The notes under the pieces are model-generated. The model worked only from the letters and a program-made list of their open reading frames with translations, was not told the DNA's origin and ran no database searches. This document shows, piece by piece, positions 11,190 through 22,170 of a stretch of 64,000 nt of DNA. The stretch spans positions 89,442-153,441 of the forward strand of contig QKWP01001244.1 of the NCBI GenBank assembly GCA_003550325.1, in the 5' to 3' direction. Within the stretch, counting starts at the first letter, position 1; each line of letters opens with the position of its first letter. The translations under genes were made by a program, and so were the position numbers. The stretch comes from Gigaspora rosea. Taxonomy: Eukaryota > Glomeromycota > Glomeromycetes > Diversisporales > Gigasporaceae.

Positions 11190-11310
11190 TATAGGGCAGC
11201 CAAATTTAGTATATATAAGGCAGCCAAATTTAGTAAATATAGGGAAACCAAATTTAGTATACATAGGGCAGCCAAATTGCTTGTTTTTATAATATATATA
11301 GCCAAATTTC
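11190..11310 (+). repeat. Tandem repeat, GCAGCCAAATTTAGTA-type unit
   Basis: Four to five units of about 22-24 bases. They share the GCCAAATTT block and direction with the array at 10566-10740, which suggests the hairpin element inserted into one ancestral array. Confidence 0.65.
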
Positions 11311-11875
11311 ATATTTAATTATAAAAATACTATAACTTCAACCTGCTATAACTTTTTTATAAATAGATTTAAAAAAATTAAAAACCATGAAAGTGTTTAG
11401 CTTGTTTTGATTTAACATTTTAGGATAGTATTTTTTGATTACTATTTTTTTTGAAAAAGGATTAGAAATTTGAATGTCATCAATTTTATTTGTCGGACTA
11501 GGTTGTTTGCACCGTATACCGAAATTTTTTTCAAAAATTTAATATAAAATGACGGTATAACTCACTGTATCGACATTTTGAATTTTTAACTAATGACTCA
11601 AAAATATCGATATAACCAGAGTGTCGTGTATTCTAATATTTAATTAATAACATATCTGTAAGGGTTGGCTGCATATAAAATTATATATGTTGTAAGTAAA
11701 AGCGAAATTTAAGTGGAATCAGAATTTTTAGCTAAAATAAGGTTAGAATATAGGTATTGTATGCCAGAATGAAATCTTGGTAGATTAAGAATTAACCTAA
11801 GTTGATTCTAAATACACTTGAGACGAAAATTTAAATCCACTCAAATCATTAAACAATTTCGAACTAACTTAAACC
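11311..11875. other. AT-rich intergenic, no gene seen
   Basis: No coding or RNA signal found. Confidence 0.4.
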
Positions 11876-12523
11876 ATAAGAAAAGTGGTACGGGTGGTAG
11901 TATGGGTTGGTGTCGGGAATGCTCGAAATGGCACAGATCTTGTGGCACGTGCAGGAACGTTTTACGGAATGGCACGGTAAAAATGGCACGGACGTTGCGG
12001 CAAAGGGTGGCACGTAATATCACGTCATATGAAATGGCACATTCAAATGACACGTATGTGTACGTTATACACGTGTTGGCTCGTTTCATGGAGAGCGAAA
12101 GATCAGTAAAGGATTTTTTTTTAAAAAACAGAGCGATATCTCATGATTTCACAAATAAAGTTTCCCTGTGTGTCTTAACAAAATAATTCCTTACAAAATT
12201 TTGCTTCATATGCAGTTAGCTTGTTCATCCTATGTTGATTACTTATGTAAATTTATGTTTTAATAGTTAATCCACATCGTTATCGCGGTGGCACGTGAAT
12301 TTACGTTCATAACCCATGCCAAATCCCGTGCCGATTCGACTAGTAAACTGCTGCAAAACCCATGCCATTTACGGTCAAATTGGCACGGGCACACGGTCCC
12401 TCACGGTCCACTAAATCCGAACCAACTCGGGCCACACCCGTACAAATCCGGACCTTGACCCGTGCCAAAATGACCCGTGCCTATCCGATTCCATCCCGTG
12501 CCTATACGGTACATTTTTCTTAT
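11876..12523. mobile_element. Candidate DNA element with GGCACG subterminal clusters
   Basis: The ends are ATAAGAAAAGTGGTACGGGT and, reversed, ATAAGAAAAATGTACCGTAT. Inside the left end lies a cluster of TGGCACG/GGCACGT motifs (11929-12075). Inside the right end (12288-12510) lies a cluster of the reverse form CGTGCC. The centre (12100-12280) is ordinary AT-rich DNA. Mirror-image subterminal clusters of a short motif are typical of transposase-binding regions of hAT- or CACTA-like elements. No transposase is encoded, and I cannot see a target duplication. Open frames at 11818-12186 and 12362-12571 cross the clusters and look incidental. Confidence 0.5.
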
Positions 12524-12819
12524 AGGGAAAGTTGTTTGAATCTATTTCAATTTAAAATTAATAATGTTTAAATTAAATTTAAATAATGTGCATATTCTAG
12601 TTAGAGGTTTCTATTTATCACCACTGGTGATTATCACCGGTGTTGTTATACCAATACTAAGTAATTGGGGTCGAAGTTTCTAAATAAAATATTCAGGGCC
12701 CCAAAAACCTTGTATGTACAAACCAAATTTGGACTTTATACCAACCCCTAACATATCTATAACTGCACACTAACCCTAAATTTTCATAGTAAAGTTATTG
12801 CTGGTGATGATCAACACTG

Positions 12820-12965
12820 GTAATATGTATACAATATTGGGCAAAAATTGTAGAATAATGGTAATTTGGCAAATGATCACGTGCCGCTCTGCGGCACGTG
12901 TAGCCAATCATTTGCCAAATTACTGTATTCGACAATTTGCCCAATATTGGTGTTATCCGGCAATT
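12820..12965. repeat. Hairpin element, arms about 58 bp
   Basis: CAATATTGGGCAAAAATTGT and TGGTAATTTGGCAAATGATC, then ACGTGCCGC, are mirrored around a TCT loop at about 12889 by GCGGCACGT, ATCATTTGCCAAATTACTGT and CAATTTGCCCAATATTGG. One arm and its downstream flank recur diverged at 22048-22170. Confidence 0.75.
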
Positions 12966-14093
12966 TATGATCATGATTGGTAGGGAGTTGCTCGCTGAGT
13001 TTAATTTAAATAAACATGTTTACATCATAACACATGAAAAAATAACAAGAAGAAATAATTTCATGATCATATGTGTTTGCCGGATAAGTAGTAATTTTCT
13101 TTTAGTTATAAATTCTAGCTCATTAATTATTGTGACAGATCATAATGAAATCCAGATTAAAATGAAATAATAGTATAAAATCTCAAAAACTAAATTTTTT
13201 TGGCGTATATTTTTAGGGTTAGGGGTTTGGGGTTAGGGTTAGTTTCAAAAAAAATTATAATAAACAAGTATTAATGGGTTTTAGAAGGCTAGCTGGTTAA
13301 GTATAGAATGTAGATTTCATTTTAAATTATGATCTGCGACAATTATTATCAAACGTAATTAGTGATATTATGAAAATATAATAAGTCCGTGTCATTTTAC
13401 CGACAAGTTTATTCATTGACAATTTTCACCGACAGTTCATATGGGAGAAAATCTCCAATTTCAGTGATTATTTAATATGAGTGCTAAGGTTAAATAAAAT
13501 TTGAGCCAATCATTTATGTGATGCTTGGATGATTATTGAGAATAAAAGAGACTATCTGATCAGACATTATAAGCCCGATTATGAATTTCTTATGAATCGC
13601 TTATGAATTTTGTATGCATATAACCTGGTTACTTATAAAGTTTTTACGTATGTTACTTATAAATTATATACGCTTATATGATTTGATCACTTTGTTATCA
13701 TTATAATTTTTAATAATCACAGTGTTTCAACTGGATATTTTCTGCCATATGTTCACCAACACGTTTTTTTAAAAAATTGCACTATTCTTAACTTTAATTC
13801 TAAAAATAACCATAACGACAATGACCAGAATTACTTTATCGGTGAAATGATTATCGTGAAAACCGGGACCGATACGAATATGAGTATAATGGGAACCGTG
13901 AAATATAAAAATTAGCGTAAATAATATCTATAATATATTTGCAATATAATTTAATACATATACAATATATCTATAATAATATATACCGGTAGTTTTTTCT
14001 TTATTATTTTATATAACAGTATAATTATAATTCCCAATAAATTTATAATATACCCATACCCATAATGTAATTATAATATATCCATTATTTAAC
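12966..14093. other. Intergenic, no gene seen
   Basis: Contains a short GGGTTAGGG-like stretch at about 13216-13252 and otherwise AT-rich unique sequence. No supported gene. Confidence 0.4.
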
Positions 14094-14095
14094 TA

Positions 14096-14259
14096 CCGTA
14101 AAATGTGGAAAATAAGCACACTTTAACATATAATCCTGTTAAGTTTATTTGAAGATCGTGTAGTTACTTCACATTATGAGTGTGCTTATTTGCAGAACAT
14201 AAATTTTTATTATAGGTTGTGTTTATTCATCGTAAGTGCTTATTTTCCATATTTTACAG
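14096..14259. mobile_element. TA-duplicating MITE, 164 bp
   Basis: The left end CCGTAAAATGTGGAAAATAA, continuing GCAC, matches the reversed right end CTGTAAAATATGGAAAATAA, continuing GCAC, over about 24 bases. TA flanks both sides (14094-14095 and 14260-14261). Size, ends and TA duplication indicate a mariner/pogo-type non-autonomous element. It lies about 200 bp downstream of the FkbM gene's stop. Confidence 0.75.
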
Positions 14260-14463
14260 TATTTAAACTAGAAAACAAAACATAATAAATTTCTGTATAC
14301 CTCATGTATACTAACTGTATACATCCTGCATACCCTGCATAATCCTCTGCATATTTCTTGTATACCTTCTGCATATTAAATTTTAGATTTAATTTTAAGT
14401 TAAATTTTAAATTTTAGCTTAGATTTAGATTAGATTTATTGTTACACATCATATCAAGCCTGC

Positions 14464-15480
14464 TCATTTAGGAACATTAGAAAAATTGTGTACAACAGGT
14501 TTGCTTATCCTTATCATTTCCATCACTGATCTAGAGGGGCGAATAGCTCTTATTGTATAGAAAGAAGGAGATACTCTCTTTGCCCAGGCTTGCATAGCTT
14601 TCGGAAGAACTTGTTGACCATTCCCCTTAGACATAATGCTGTAATCAAAGCCGAAATCTCTTAAAAGTCCCGTGATTACGTCAAGATTGTTGGCCTCTTC
14701 CATACCATCAGCCATATGGACTTTTACTGTCATCGCGTTGATCTGATCCAGTTTCTTTGCAGAAGCCAACTCCTTTAGAACTCGGTACTCCGCGCCTTCA
14801 ATGTTCAATTTCAAAAAATCTACACTACCCTCTTTTGGAAAATATGTTGACAGCTTAACCGAGCGCACTGCTACTTCATCAGAATCATCCCGCTGTCCCC
14901 AAATTTTAATAATAGAGTTTCCTCGTGCATCCTGGTTTTTTTGATAAATCTGTCCATAAAATGGAATATGTTCTTTTTCCTCATCCGAAACCGCAGCATT
15001 TATCAGCGTGATGTCGTTGAGCTTGTTATACTCGACGTTCATCTTAAGAATGGGAAATACGGTAGGGTCCGCCTCAAAACAAGTAATGTTGGCTTGTGGA
15101 TATAGACGCTTAAAGTACAAAGGGGTTAGACCTATATAAGCGCCTGCATCATAAATTCGTGGACGGGTATTTTTGGTTTTGAATTCATACGAACAATGTT
15201 TTTTTTTAAAAATTCCCAGTACTGTTCTCTCCATAGCTTCCTTATTATTGTAATAAACTTTAAAAGGTCCAATCTGTGTACTAGGTAAGCTATGATAACT
15301 AAAATACCTTAATTTTATCGAGCAGACCGGAATCTTAGGTATATTTTTTGCTGAACGCGTAGTGGTTACCTTAAAGAAGGTAAATGTGCTTAGAGATAGT
15401 TTGAGCATTTTTGTAATTCCTTGGATTTTTTCGTTGTCGCAGTTTGCTTTCTTATCAAGTTTTCTAAAATTTTTCGTCAA
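14464..15480 (-). CDS. FkbM-family SAM-dependent methyltransferase
   Basis: An intact 338-codon frame without introns. The class I methyltransferase fold is visible: the SAM-binding loop DAGAYIGLTPLYF at residues 111-123, the acidic end of strand 2 in CFEADP (134-139), and the FkbM hallmark DFLKLNIEGAE at 221-231. The family O-methylates varied small molecules and sugars; the substrate here is unknown. Residues 1-65 are basic and rich in Ser/Thr/Phe without a clear membrane span. An alternative start at Met25 would leave MLKLSLSTFTFFKV at the front, which resembles a mitochondrial presequence. The gene is visibly less AT-rich than its flanks and stands alone between MITEs. FkbM proteins are widespread in bacteria, so transfer is possible but unproven. 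The open frame, composition and conserved motifs all indicate a real gene. Confidence 0.9.
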   Translation of the reverse strand: MTKNFRKLDKKANCDNEKIQGITKMLKLSLSTFTFFKVTTTRSAKNIPKIPVCSIKLRYFSYHSLPSTQIGPFKVYYNNKEAMERTVLGIFKKKHCSYEFKTKNTRPRIYDAGAYIGLTPLYFKRLYPQANITCFEADPTVFPILKMNVEYNKLNDITLINAAVSDEEKEHIPFYGQIYQKNQDARGNSIIKIWGQRDDSDEVAVRSVKLSTYFPKEGSVDFLKLNIEGAEYRVLKELASAKKLDQINAMTVKVHMADGMEEANNLDVITGLLRDFGFDYSIMSKGNGQQVLPKAMQAWAKRVSPSFYTIRAIRPSRSVMEMIRISKPVVHNFSNVPK

Positions 15481-16420
15481 ATATTGAGAAAACTCTCACC
15501 GTTAGAATATTGAAGCATCAAGTATCCAGAAGTATTAATTATATACTGAATTTTTTTGTTAATCTTATATCTTAAACGCACTACCAGCGGATCTGCATTT
15601 TGAATGAATGATTTTTCATATTACCTTTATGGGGCACAATTATATATCAATTTGATGAATCTAATTAGTTATTAGCATTTTTGAAATGCCCATTGATCAT
15701 GATGCCATACTTGTAATTTCTTAACATTAATGTTAATTGGAAAATTCAATAAACGGATGATTATGAAATTCATACATCCTTTAGATGCTCTAGTAAAAAT
15801 AAGGTATTAAAATGCTAAATAGAATCCAGGAACAGGTTTTATGCAAAAAATAAAATTTTACAAAGTATTATAGTTGGTACGTACGTACCAAATTTAGGAA
15901 AGGTTATGACGCTGTATCGTCATGCAAAACACAAGATTTCTTGCAATTAAATTTTCGGTTAATATCACTTTCTAGGACTGAATGGGCAACCTATTTTTAG
16001 AGTAGCAAGTCTATTATGACGAATTTACTCCAGTTAAATTTAGACCTGTGATCTAAATGAATTTCTCAAAGTTAATTAGCTAATATTTAATAGTTACAAC
16101 ATGAATTATATTTAAATGTATATCCCTTATAATGAAATTACTCAGTGGTGATTCATGTCCATCTGATTTTTTTAATCAAGAACAGTACCGTTTTGCATTA
16201 CAATGATTTATCTAAAGATGCTGCTCGGAAATTTATTGAATTACACTGTAGCTGTTTTCATAATTCTGGGGTACTTGACAAAAAATTAGCCGAATGATTT
16301 TCGTCCGATTCGATTAAGTTTGTGATTTCGGCATAATAAATTCAATAAAATTGAATTTTATTTTTCGATTTCAAATTACACCTGATCATTTCAGTGCATT
16401 AAAATACACTTGCCAACTTT
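15481..16420. other. Intergenic, no gene seen
   Basis: This is the upstream region of the FkbM gene (its promoter should lie just above 15480) and the downstream side of the Sel1 fossil. No clear TATA box, repeat or frame stands out. Confidence 0.4.
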
Positions 16421-16424
16421 AAGC

Positions 16425-17457
16425 TTAAATTAAAATTTGCCATTGATACCATGATTTTGCTTTATGTGAATCCCTTGCTATTCCAATCCCATTTGATAAC
16501 ATTCTGCAACATTTGAAATTCAACACCCATCTTTCAGATTTTTGATAATGAATGGATGCCTTATGTTCATCCTTTTCAACTCCAATAACTATATCCAGCT
16601 TCAAATACACCATTATGATTACCCATCTCTGCAGATTTTTGATAATAATCGAAAGCCTTATGCTCATCCTTTTCAACTTCAATTCCTTCACCATAACATT
16701 AACCAAGTGAAAATATTCCACTAGTGTAACCCATCTCTGCAGATTTTTGTAAATAAGTGAATGGCTTATGTTCATCCTTTTCAACTCCAATTCCTTCACC
16801 ATAACAGTAAACAAGTCAAAATATTTCACTAGCGTAATCCATCTCTGTAGATTTTTGATAATAAATGAAAATGCCTTATATTCATCATTTTTCAACTCCA
16901 ATTCCATGACGATAACAGTAACCAAGTGAAAATATTCCAGTAGCGTAATCCATCTCTGCAAAGTTTTAATAATAAATGAATGCCTTATGTTCATCCTTTT
17001 CATCAATTCCATGAAAATAACAATATCCAACACTATATGTTCCACAATCTTCACCCATTTCTGCAGATTTTTGACAATAATTGAATGCCTTATATTCATC
17101 CCTATCAACTCCAATTCCGTTTTGATAATTTTGATAACAACATCCAACATTAATTCATCTAGCATCATCCATCTCTACAGATTTTGATAATAGATCTAAT
17201 GCCTTATGCTCATCCTTTTCAACTCCAATTCCTTGGTGATAATAGATACCAACGAAAAATTTTCCACAAGACTCTGCTAATTTTTGATAATAATTGAATG
17301 CTTTGTGTTCATCCTTTACAACCCATTTACCATAACGATAGCAACTTACAAGAACGATTTGAATTACATGGAATCTGAAAACATGGGTCGGTCGGTCGGA
17401 TTGTTTTTTTTTTAATTTACTGTAAATTAATATAATAATGTTCACATTTAAGGTCAT
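16425..17457 (-). pseudogene. Sel1-repeat protein pseudogene
   Basis: Sel1-like repeats (TPR-like helical hairpins of about 36 residues, used as protein-binding scaffolds) run across this whole minus-strand stretch. From 17457 the frame reads KDEHKAFNYYQKLAES, then GIYYHQGIGVEKDEHKAL, and meets a TGA just after SVEMDDAR. The same frame continues past it with NGIGVDRDEYKAFNYCQKSA and GYCYFHGIDEKDEHKAF to a TAA, then FSLGYCYRHGIGVEK. A one-base insertion near 16890 then shifts the frame. Later repeats (GVEKDEHKASIHYQKS and NGIGIARDSHKAKSWYQW) follow to 16425. About eight repeats remain. The 247-codon frame from 17168 is mostly an alternative frame kept open by the 108-base periodicity. Kinase-Sel1 and Sel1-only proteins are expanded in arbuscular mycorrhizal fungi; whether a kinase once preceded this one is not visible. 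Confidence 0.75.
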
Positions 17458-17459
17458 GC

Positions 17460-18200
17460 AAGGTTAGTTTTTCATTTTACACGACTAGGAATCAAAAATT
17501 GGGTCGGAAGTCATATTTTTTCCGTCAGTCCTTCGGAAATTAAGGTCTCCATCAGGTGACACAAGTTGAGTATAGCGGAAAAAAATAGATGTTAAAAATC
17601 GAAAATTGGCACAAATGGGATCTAAAAAAAAAACAAAAAAAAAAAAAAAATTAAAATTGAAAAAATGGGTCGGCGAGTAATGCAAAACGAGAAATCAACT
17701 TTGCGTGGCTTAATGGATTTTGCTTCTTGTTTATTAAAAATTGTTCTAACGGCTCAAGAATTGAAAGAGAATTTTGGCTTTCAATTTGTCTTCACTATGA
17801 AGATTACATATATCTCTAAAGAAAACCTTGTGAAAGATCCGGTAAATTGTTACTTCTAAATACAATTGGGTAATATCGTTGGTTATTTGAGTAATATCTG
17901 ATGAAATGCGGTTTTTCCTGCTGCTTTTCAAATATATTATTGTAATTTGGCTTTTGACGCAAGAAAGAGTGTTAAACCTAAGTTATGTATTACATTGCGC
18001 AACGTGCGTACTATACAATAGTGTAACGCTTCTCGACAGAATGGGATGTTATAGCAACCTTTTATTTTCATATTACAGTATTATTGTTAATTATCTTTTT
18101 CAAAAAAAAAAGCAGGTTTATTTATTTCTAGCGTTAAAAATTATTGTAATTATTATACAACGGGAGAATTGTGTATGTGAACAACATCGGCACGGTTCTA
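17460..18200. other. Intergenic, no gene supported
   Basis: Contains an A-rich run at 17625-17655 and two GGGTCGG-like blocks (near 17502 and 17665), with related flanking sequence in opposite orientation that might be ends of an old element. The short open frames here are not convincing. Confidence 0.3.
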
Positions 18201-18206
18201 ATTAAG

Positions 18207-18380
18207 ATGTTTGATTTAGGCTATCTCTCTCTACCAAATCATGTTACAGTTAAAGATGTTAATAATGCTTCTTGACAAAAATTATATGATTTCCTAGAAC
18301 TACTTGATGAGTTAAAAGATTTCAATGAGATAGTTAAAGTTGGCGAATTTCCAAACATGATGTATTTTTCTGTATTTTGA
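18207..18380 (+). pseudogene. Small decayed ORF, family unknown
   Basis: From the ATG at 18207 the frame reads FDLGYLSLPNHVTVKDVNNA, meets one TGA, then continues LYDFLELLDELKDFNEIVKV and GEFPNM to a TGA at 18380. The amphipathic, acidic, protein-like sequence on both sides of a single stop suggests a fragment of a former gene. No domain is recognised. Confidence 0.4.
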
Positions 18381-18899
18381 ATATACGTAGGTCAGAAATC
18401 TTAATAAAATTTTAATTTACATTACTTTAATAATTTAATAAAGATATATATATCTACGGGAGTGTTGGCATTTGGACTAAATCTAACGAAAATTTTATTT
18501 TGACTTGGACAAATATGGACATGGACTATTCCAAATAGTGACCATATCCATACCTTCATTGCTGAAAATTTAGGTGTTTCGCCTTGCTTTTAGCCTTATT
18601 TTTTTCTCATTATATTCAAAATATTTCGGATATGTTAATTTATGCGCTTGATTTGGACTAAGTGCCTTATGCTCAATAAAACGAATATGGCAATGTGCAC
18701 AGTCCATAAATTTCCATGTCATGTTCGCTCTTGCAATCAAACAACCTACACAGCCTTTCTAAGAATTGATTGGGAGTTTTTTTTTTTAATATCATTTCTT
18801 ATATACATTTCCTTCATCGTTCTGATATTCCATATTTATCTGCGTTACTATCATCCCAACAGGCCGCGACTTAAAATTTTTGCTCCCTAAAAAACTTGC

Positions 18900-19530
18900 G
18901 CATATAGTTAATCTCGAGGTTTCGCGCTGACGAAAAGCGAAATCTAGTTTCGTCTTTTGTCAATTAAAATTTGAAATGAAGAAATGTGAAACTGAGAAAC
19001 TTACTAGAAAATTAATTAACAAATTTTGAGTTATTAATTTGAATTATGATGTTAAACTTCATTGCCGTGTCTTAAAATTTCTAGTGAAAATTTTTTGAAT
19101 CTATAAATTTACTAAATTCATCATAATACGTCTATATTTATATTTATCAAATTCTGTAATTAAGTTTTTTTAAAAAAACTGAATATACATGCTGGGTTAA
19201 GCCTATAAACATCTCCAGCATTAAATAAAATAAAGAAACTTAATAATAATTTGGTATTTTTTTTAAGTATATAAAATTTTAGGTTTGTTTGTATTAATAG
19301 CAAAACATAGATTTTCAGCAATCATTTTTTTGTTTAGCGGGAGCACTAGGGTTTGTTATTAATATAAGTTTTTGGTAATCGTTTATTTTTATTTTTAACG
19401 GAAGCGGTATAGTTTCGTCTTTGAGTATAGGGTTTCGTCATTTTATGGTTGGGGTTTCGTCATTTTAGGTCTAGGTTTTGTTTTTCGTCAGAAGAATTTG
19501 AGGTTTAGTCTTTCGTCATCATGCAAAAAG
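18900..19530. repeat. Region with repeated TTTCGTC motif
   Basis: GGTTTCG/GTTTCGTC motifs recur at about 18918, 18949, 19412, 19430, 19451, 19486, 19511 and 19530. Some are as GGGTTTCGTCATTTTA pairs (near 19428 and 19449). They may be subterminal repeats of an unrecognised element. No terminal repeats were established. Confidence 0.35.
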
Positions 19531-19567
19531 GTTTCGTCTAACCTAAACAGCACCACAACATTTCACC

Positions 19568-19792
19568 TCATTTTTGTAATTCTGCCTTTGACGGCATATC
19601 CGTAGTTGACTCGGATGCTTTCTTAGGGCCCCTCTTTTGTTGCTGAACGAATATACACTTCGATTCGCATTTAAGATTTATGCATCTCTTACATGATCCT
19701 TCACCTTCATACTCTCACTAAATCTTTTTACCTTTACAAATCTCGCAAGACACAGTATTTTCTTTTTTTTTATCGGGAATAGGTTTTACCAT
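19568..19792 (-). pseudogene. Zn2Cys6-type DNA-binding domain remnant
   Basis: From the ATG at 19792 the minus strand reads a basic lead, then CEICKGKK, two adjacent stops (TAG TGA), then EGEGSCKRCINLKCESKC followed by QQQKRGPKK. A tail follows to a TGA at 19568. Spaced CxxC pairs followed by a basic KRGPKK stretch are the pattern of the fungal Zn(II)2Cys6 binuclear cluster, in which six cysteines hold two zinc ions and bind DNA. The third cysteine is lost at the stop codons, so the protein cannot fold as drawn. No middle-homology domain follows. It could be a fragment of a transcription-factor gene, or a short decayed gene. Confidence 0.55.
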
Positions 19793-20689
19793 CCGGGGGT
19801 TTTTTTAAATTATTTAAAGTTTTGTATCATTTTGTTCGACAAGTAATTAAAAGGCAAAATTTTATCCCCAAAGAATATAAAAATATATAGTCAAAAAAAT
19901 TTCTTTACTACGTAAATTACAGTACTTACATACCATGAAGTTTTTATTTTTATTTACCTTCTTTACGGATAAACCGAATTAATTTTCATCACTCAACATA
20001 AACAGTTTCAAGTATGATTGTACAAGAATATTCGAATTATACTCCAGAATGCAGATCTTATCCAAAGCAAAGAATACTATTTTACATATTTTTTGGCGGT
20101 TTAGACAAAGTAAATCATACTGATACGTAATATTTGTAAGGAAATTCTCATTTTACATGATTATAAAATTCTCATTGATAATAAAGTACAGTACGTATGT
20201 ACTTAAATTGACGTATTTATGTATGTTGCATATATTTAAGGGATAAATAGATGCCCGAGTTGCAACTATTCATTCACAAGAATGTTCTCAAAATTCATGC
20301 ATTTTATTATATCAATGAAATTGGTAACTTTTACTATTAATTGTAATACCTGCAGGCGAAGAACGCTGAAGTTTTAAAACATAGAGCCTATGCTCGTTAC
20401 TATTTATGTTTGATAGTGCCATGCGCGGCACTTTAAGAACCATATTTATAGTCAAATAATTTGATATTCGTCGTGAAGACTACTTATATCATAATGGGAA
20501 CATGACAAGCCATTTGAAAACATTGTTATATTATCGACAGAGAAACATTTAGGATTACTGTAAAATTATTGTTGACCAGGGATATAACTTTGAAATTTGG
20601 CCTAAATTAAGCTTAATTCAGGTCATAACTCAAAATAACGCACATGCCCGCTATTTTTGAGAATTTACAGTAATCTTGTAGGGATAACT

Positions 20690-20880
20690 TTTAGCATGGC
20701 GCGTAACATGTGATTGTCGATCTTTCCGGCCCTACATATAATCACTTAGTGTAATCTAAGTATATAATCGATCATTTTTTATTTACTGTTACTCTAGATT
20801 TGTTAAAAAATATCGGTTATCTTGAGTGATTACAGATAGGATCGGAAGAGACTGACGATCACATGTTTCGCGATATCTTT
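20690..20880. repeat. Imperfect inverted repeat
   Basis: The GGCGCGTAACATGTGATTGT, CGATCTTTCC and CCTACATATAATCACT blocks (20697-20752) are mirrored at about 20827-20878 by AGTGATTACAGATAGGATCG and ACGATCACATGTTTCGCG. Arms are about 50 bases and the loop about 75. A small foldback or decayed MITE. Confidence 0.55.
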
Positions 20881-21054
20881 CTGAGTACCCTAGCCTAGGG
20901 CTAGCACATATCTGCGATAGCATATTTCGCGAACATGGCCATCGGGAATTTACGGGAGGCATGGTAATTTATCTGATAATTGATTATGAAATTATGGATA
21001 TGGTAATAAAACCTTAACGATCATAATTAAAGTAAGATTCTTAATGATTATAAA

Positions 21055-21142
21055 TTCCGTGCATTGACGTGCACAAAATCATTCATTTTTTTTTTTTGCA
21101 CTTAACAATAATAATTTCTGTGCATTGACGTGCACAAATTAC
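21055..21142. repeat. Direct repeat TGCATTGACGTGCACAAA
   Basis: Two copies of GTGCATTGACGTGCACAAA, about 60 bases apart. Each contains the palindrome GTGCA..TGCAC. Function unknown. Confidence 0.55.
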
Positions 21143-21689
21143 ATTTGATTTGTAAGCAAATAAATATTTGGTTTTATTTTTGTTTACTCTTATAATTTTT
21201 ATCATTTTCTTTATTTTTTTATAATTTTTTTTTTTTTTACAACTCATTAATTTTTATATAATTTTTTTTAGTTATTGTCATTGTTTTAAACCATCCTTTA
21301 GAGTTATTGCCTTGGAAGTTGCTCTTTTGGAATCACTATCATTTTTGATGTATGTTTTTTCATCATTTTTGGTGGTATTGCAGCTTTATTTTTTTTTTAT
21401 TATTACAGTATTTTTTTTCTTTTATTTTTTATTACTTTCTGTATATTATTGCATTTTAGTATCTCCCTTGAGTTACTGCCATTGGAATTGCCACAATTGG
21501 AGTTGTCCCTATTGGTGTTATTTCTAGAGTAATCATTTCGGATTTTTTTTTTTTAAACCTTTCATTTTGGTACTATTACTTTACTTTGTTTTTTTCAATA
21601 TTATCAGTTGCTGGGTTATTTTTAAAGTTCGTAGTTTTAGTAATTAGAAGTATTTTTTGATTCGTCATGTAAATTATTAAATTAAAGCA

Positions 21690-21805
21690 TTTGTATTATA
21701 AAATTTAATTAATAAAATAATTAAAGTTAGTTAATAAAATACGTAATTTAGCTAATAAAACTTATAAAATTTAGTTAATAGAATTATAAAATTTAGTTAA
21801 TAAAA
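21690..21805. repeat. Short tandem repeat, AAATTTAGTTAATAAAAT unit
   Basis: About five imperfect units of roughly 20 bases. Upstream (21180-21640) is pyrimidine-rich DNA with T runs; the open frame at 21312-21527 there is low-complexity and not called. Confidence 0.5.
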
Positions 21806-22047
21806 TAATGCATATACGATATATGTTATTATGTATATATGTATGGATATATGCTATTATATGTTACCTGCACCGTTGCATGGAATCTGCGCCTTATTAC
21901 GCGCTGTAAACGTGCTATACCATACATGTCTCGTATAGATTTACGTGCAGGTTCGTGTAGTTCCATATCCAAACTTTCTCGTGTATTGCAGTATCATTCC
22001 GTGCTGCAATTTTGTTATAAGGGTATGCATTATTGGCTCAATATACA

Positions 22048-22170
22048 TGCCGCAAAGTGGCACGTGACGCCAATCATTTGTCAGGTTGGGCCAAATTACT
22101 GTTATTCGCCAAAATTACCAATATTGGTGTTACCCAGCAATTACAGAGAATTATCGGCTGTTTAATTTGA
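22048..22170. repeat. Diverged half-copy of the 12820 hairpin element
   Basis: Blocks GTGGCACGTGACGCCAATCA, CCAAATTACTGTTATTCG and CCAATATTGGTGTTACCC match the right arm at 12890-12962. Similarity continues into the flank (GAG..ATCGGCTGTTTAATTTGAATAAA-like). It is therefore a dispersed repeat rather than chance. Confidence 0.6.

Noticed and set aside
11818-12571. Arg-rich open frames at 11818-12186 and 12362-12571
   Set aside because: They follow the GGCACG/CGTGCC clusters of a candidate mobile element and lack codon-like composition.
13200-13255. Telomere-like TTAGGG stretch
   Set aside because: Only a few imperfect GGGTTAGGG-like units (GGGTTAGGGGTTTGGGGTTA) in mid-window. Similar ACCCTAACCCTA text is also part of the MITE interior at 24390 and 45385. 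Not evidence of a telomere.
16425-17168. 247-residue protein in the open minus-strand frame
   Set aside because: Most of it is the wrong frame of 108-base Sel1 repeats. The correct frame shows Sel1 motifs with stops, so this open frame is a by-product of the repeat period.
21312-21527. 71-codon hydrophobic protein
   Set aside because: Low-complexity Phe/Leu/Tyr translation of a T-rich tract, without start context or conserved pattern.
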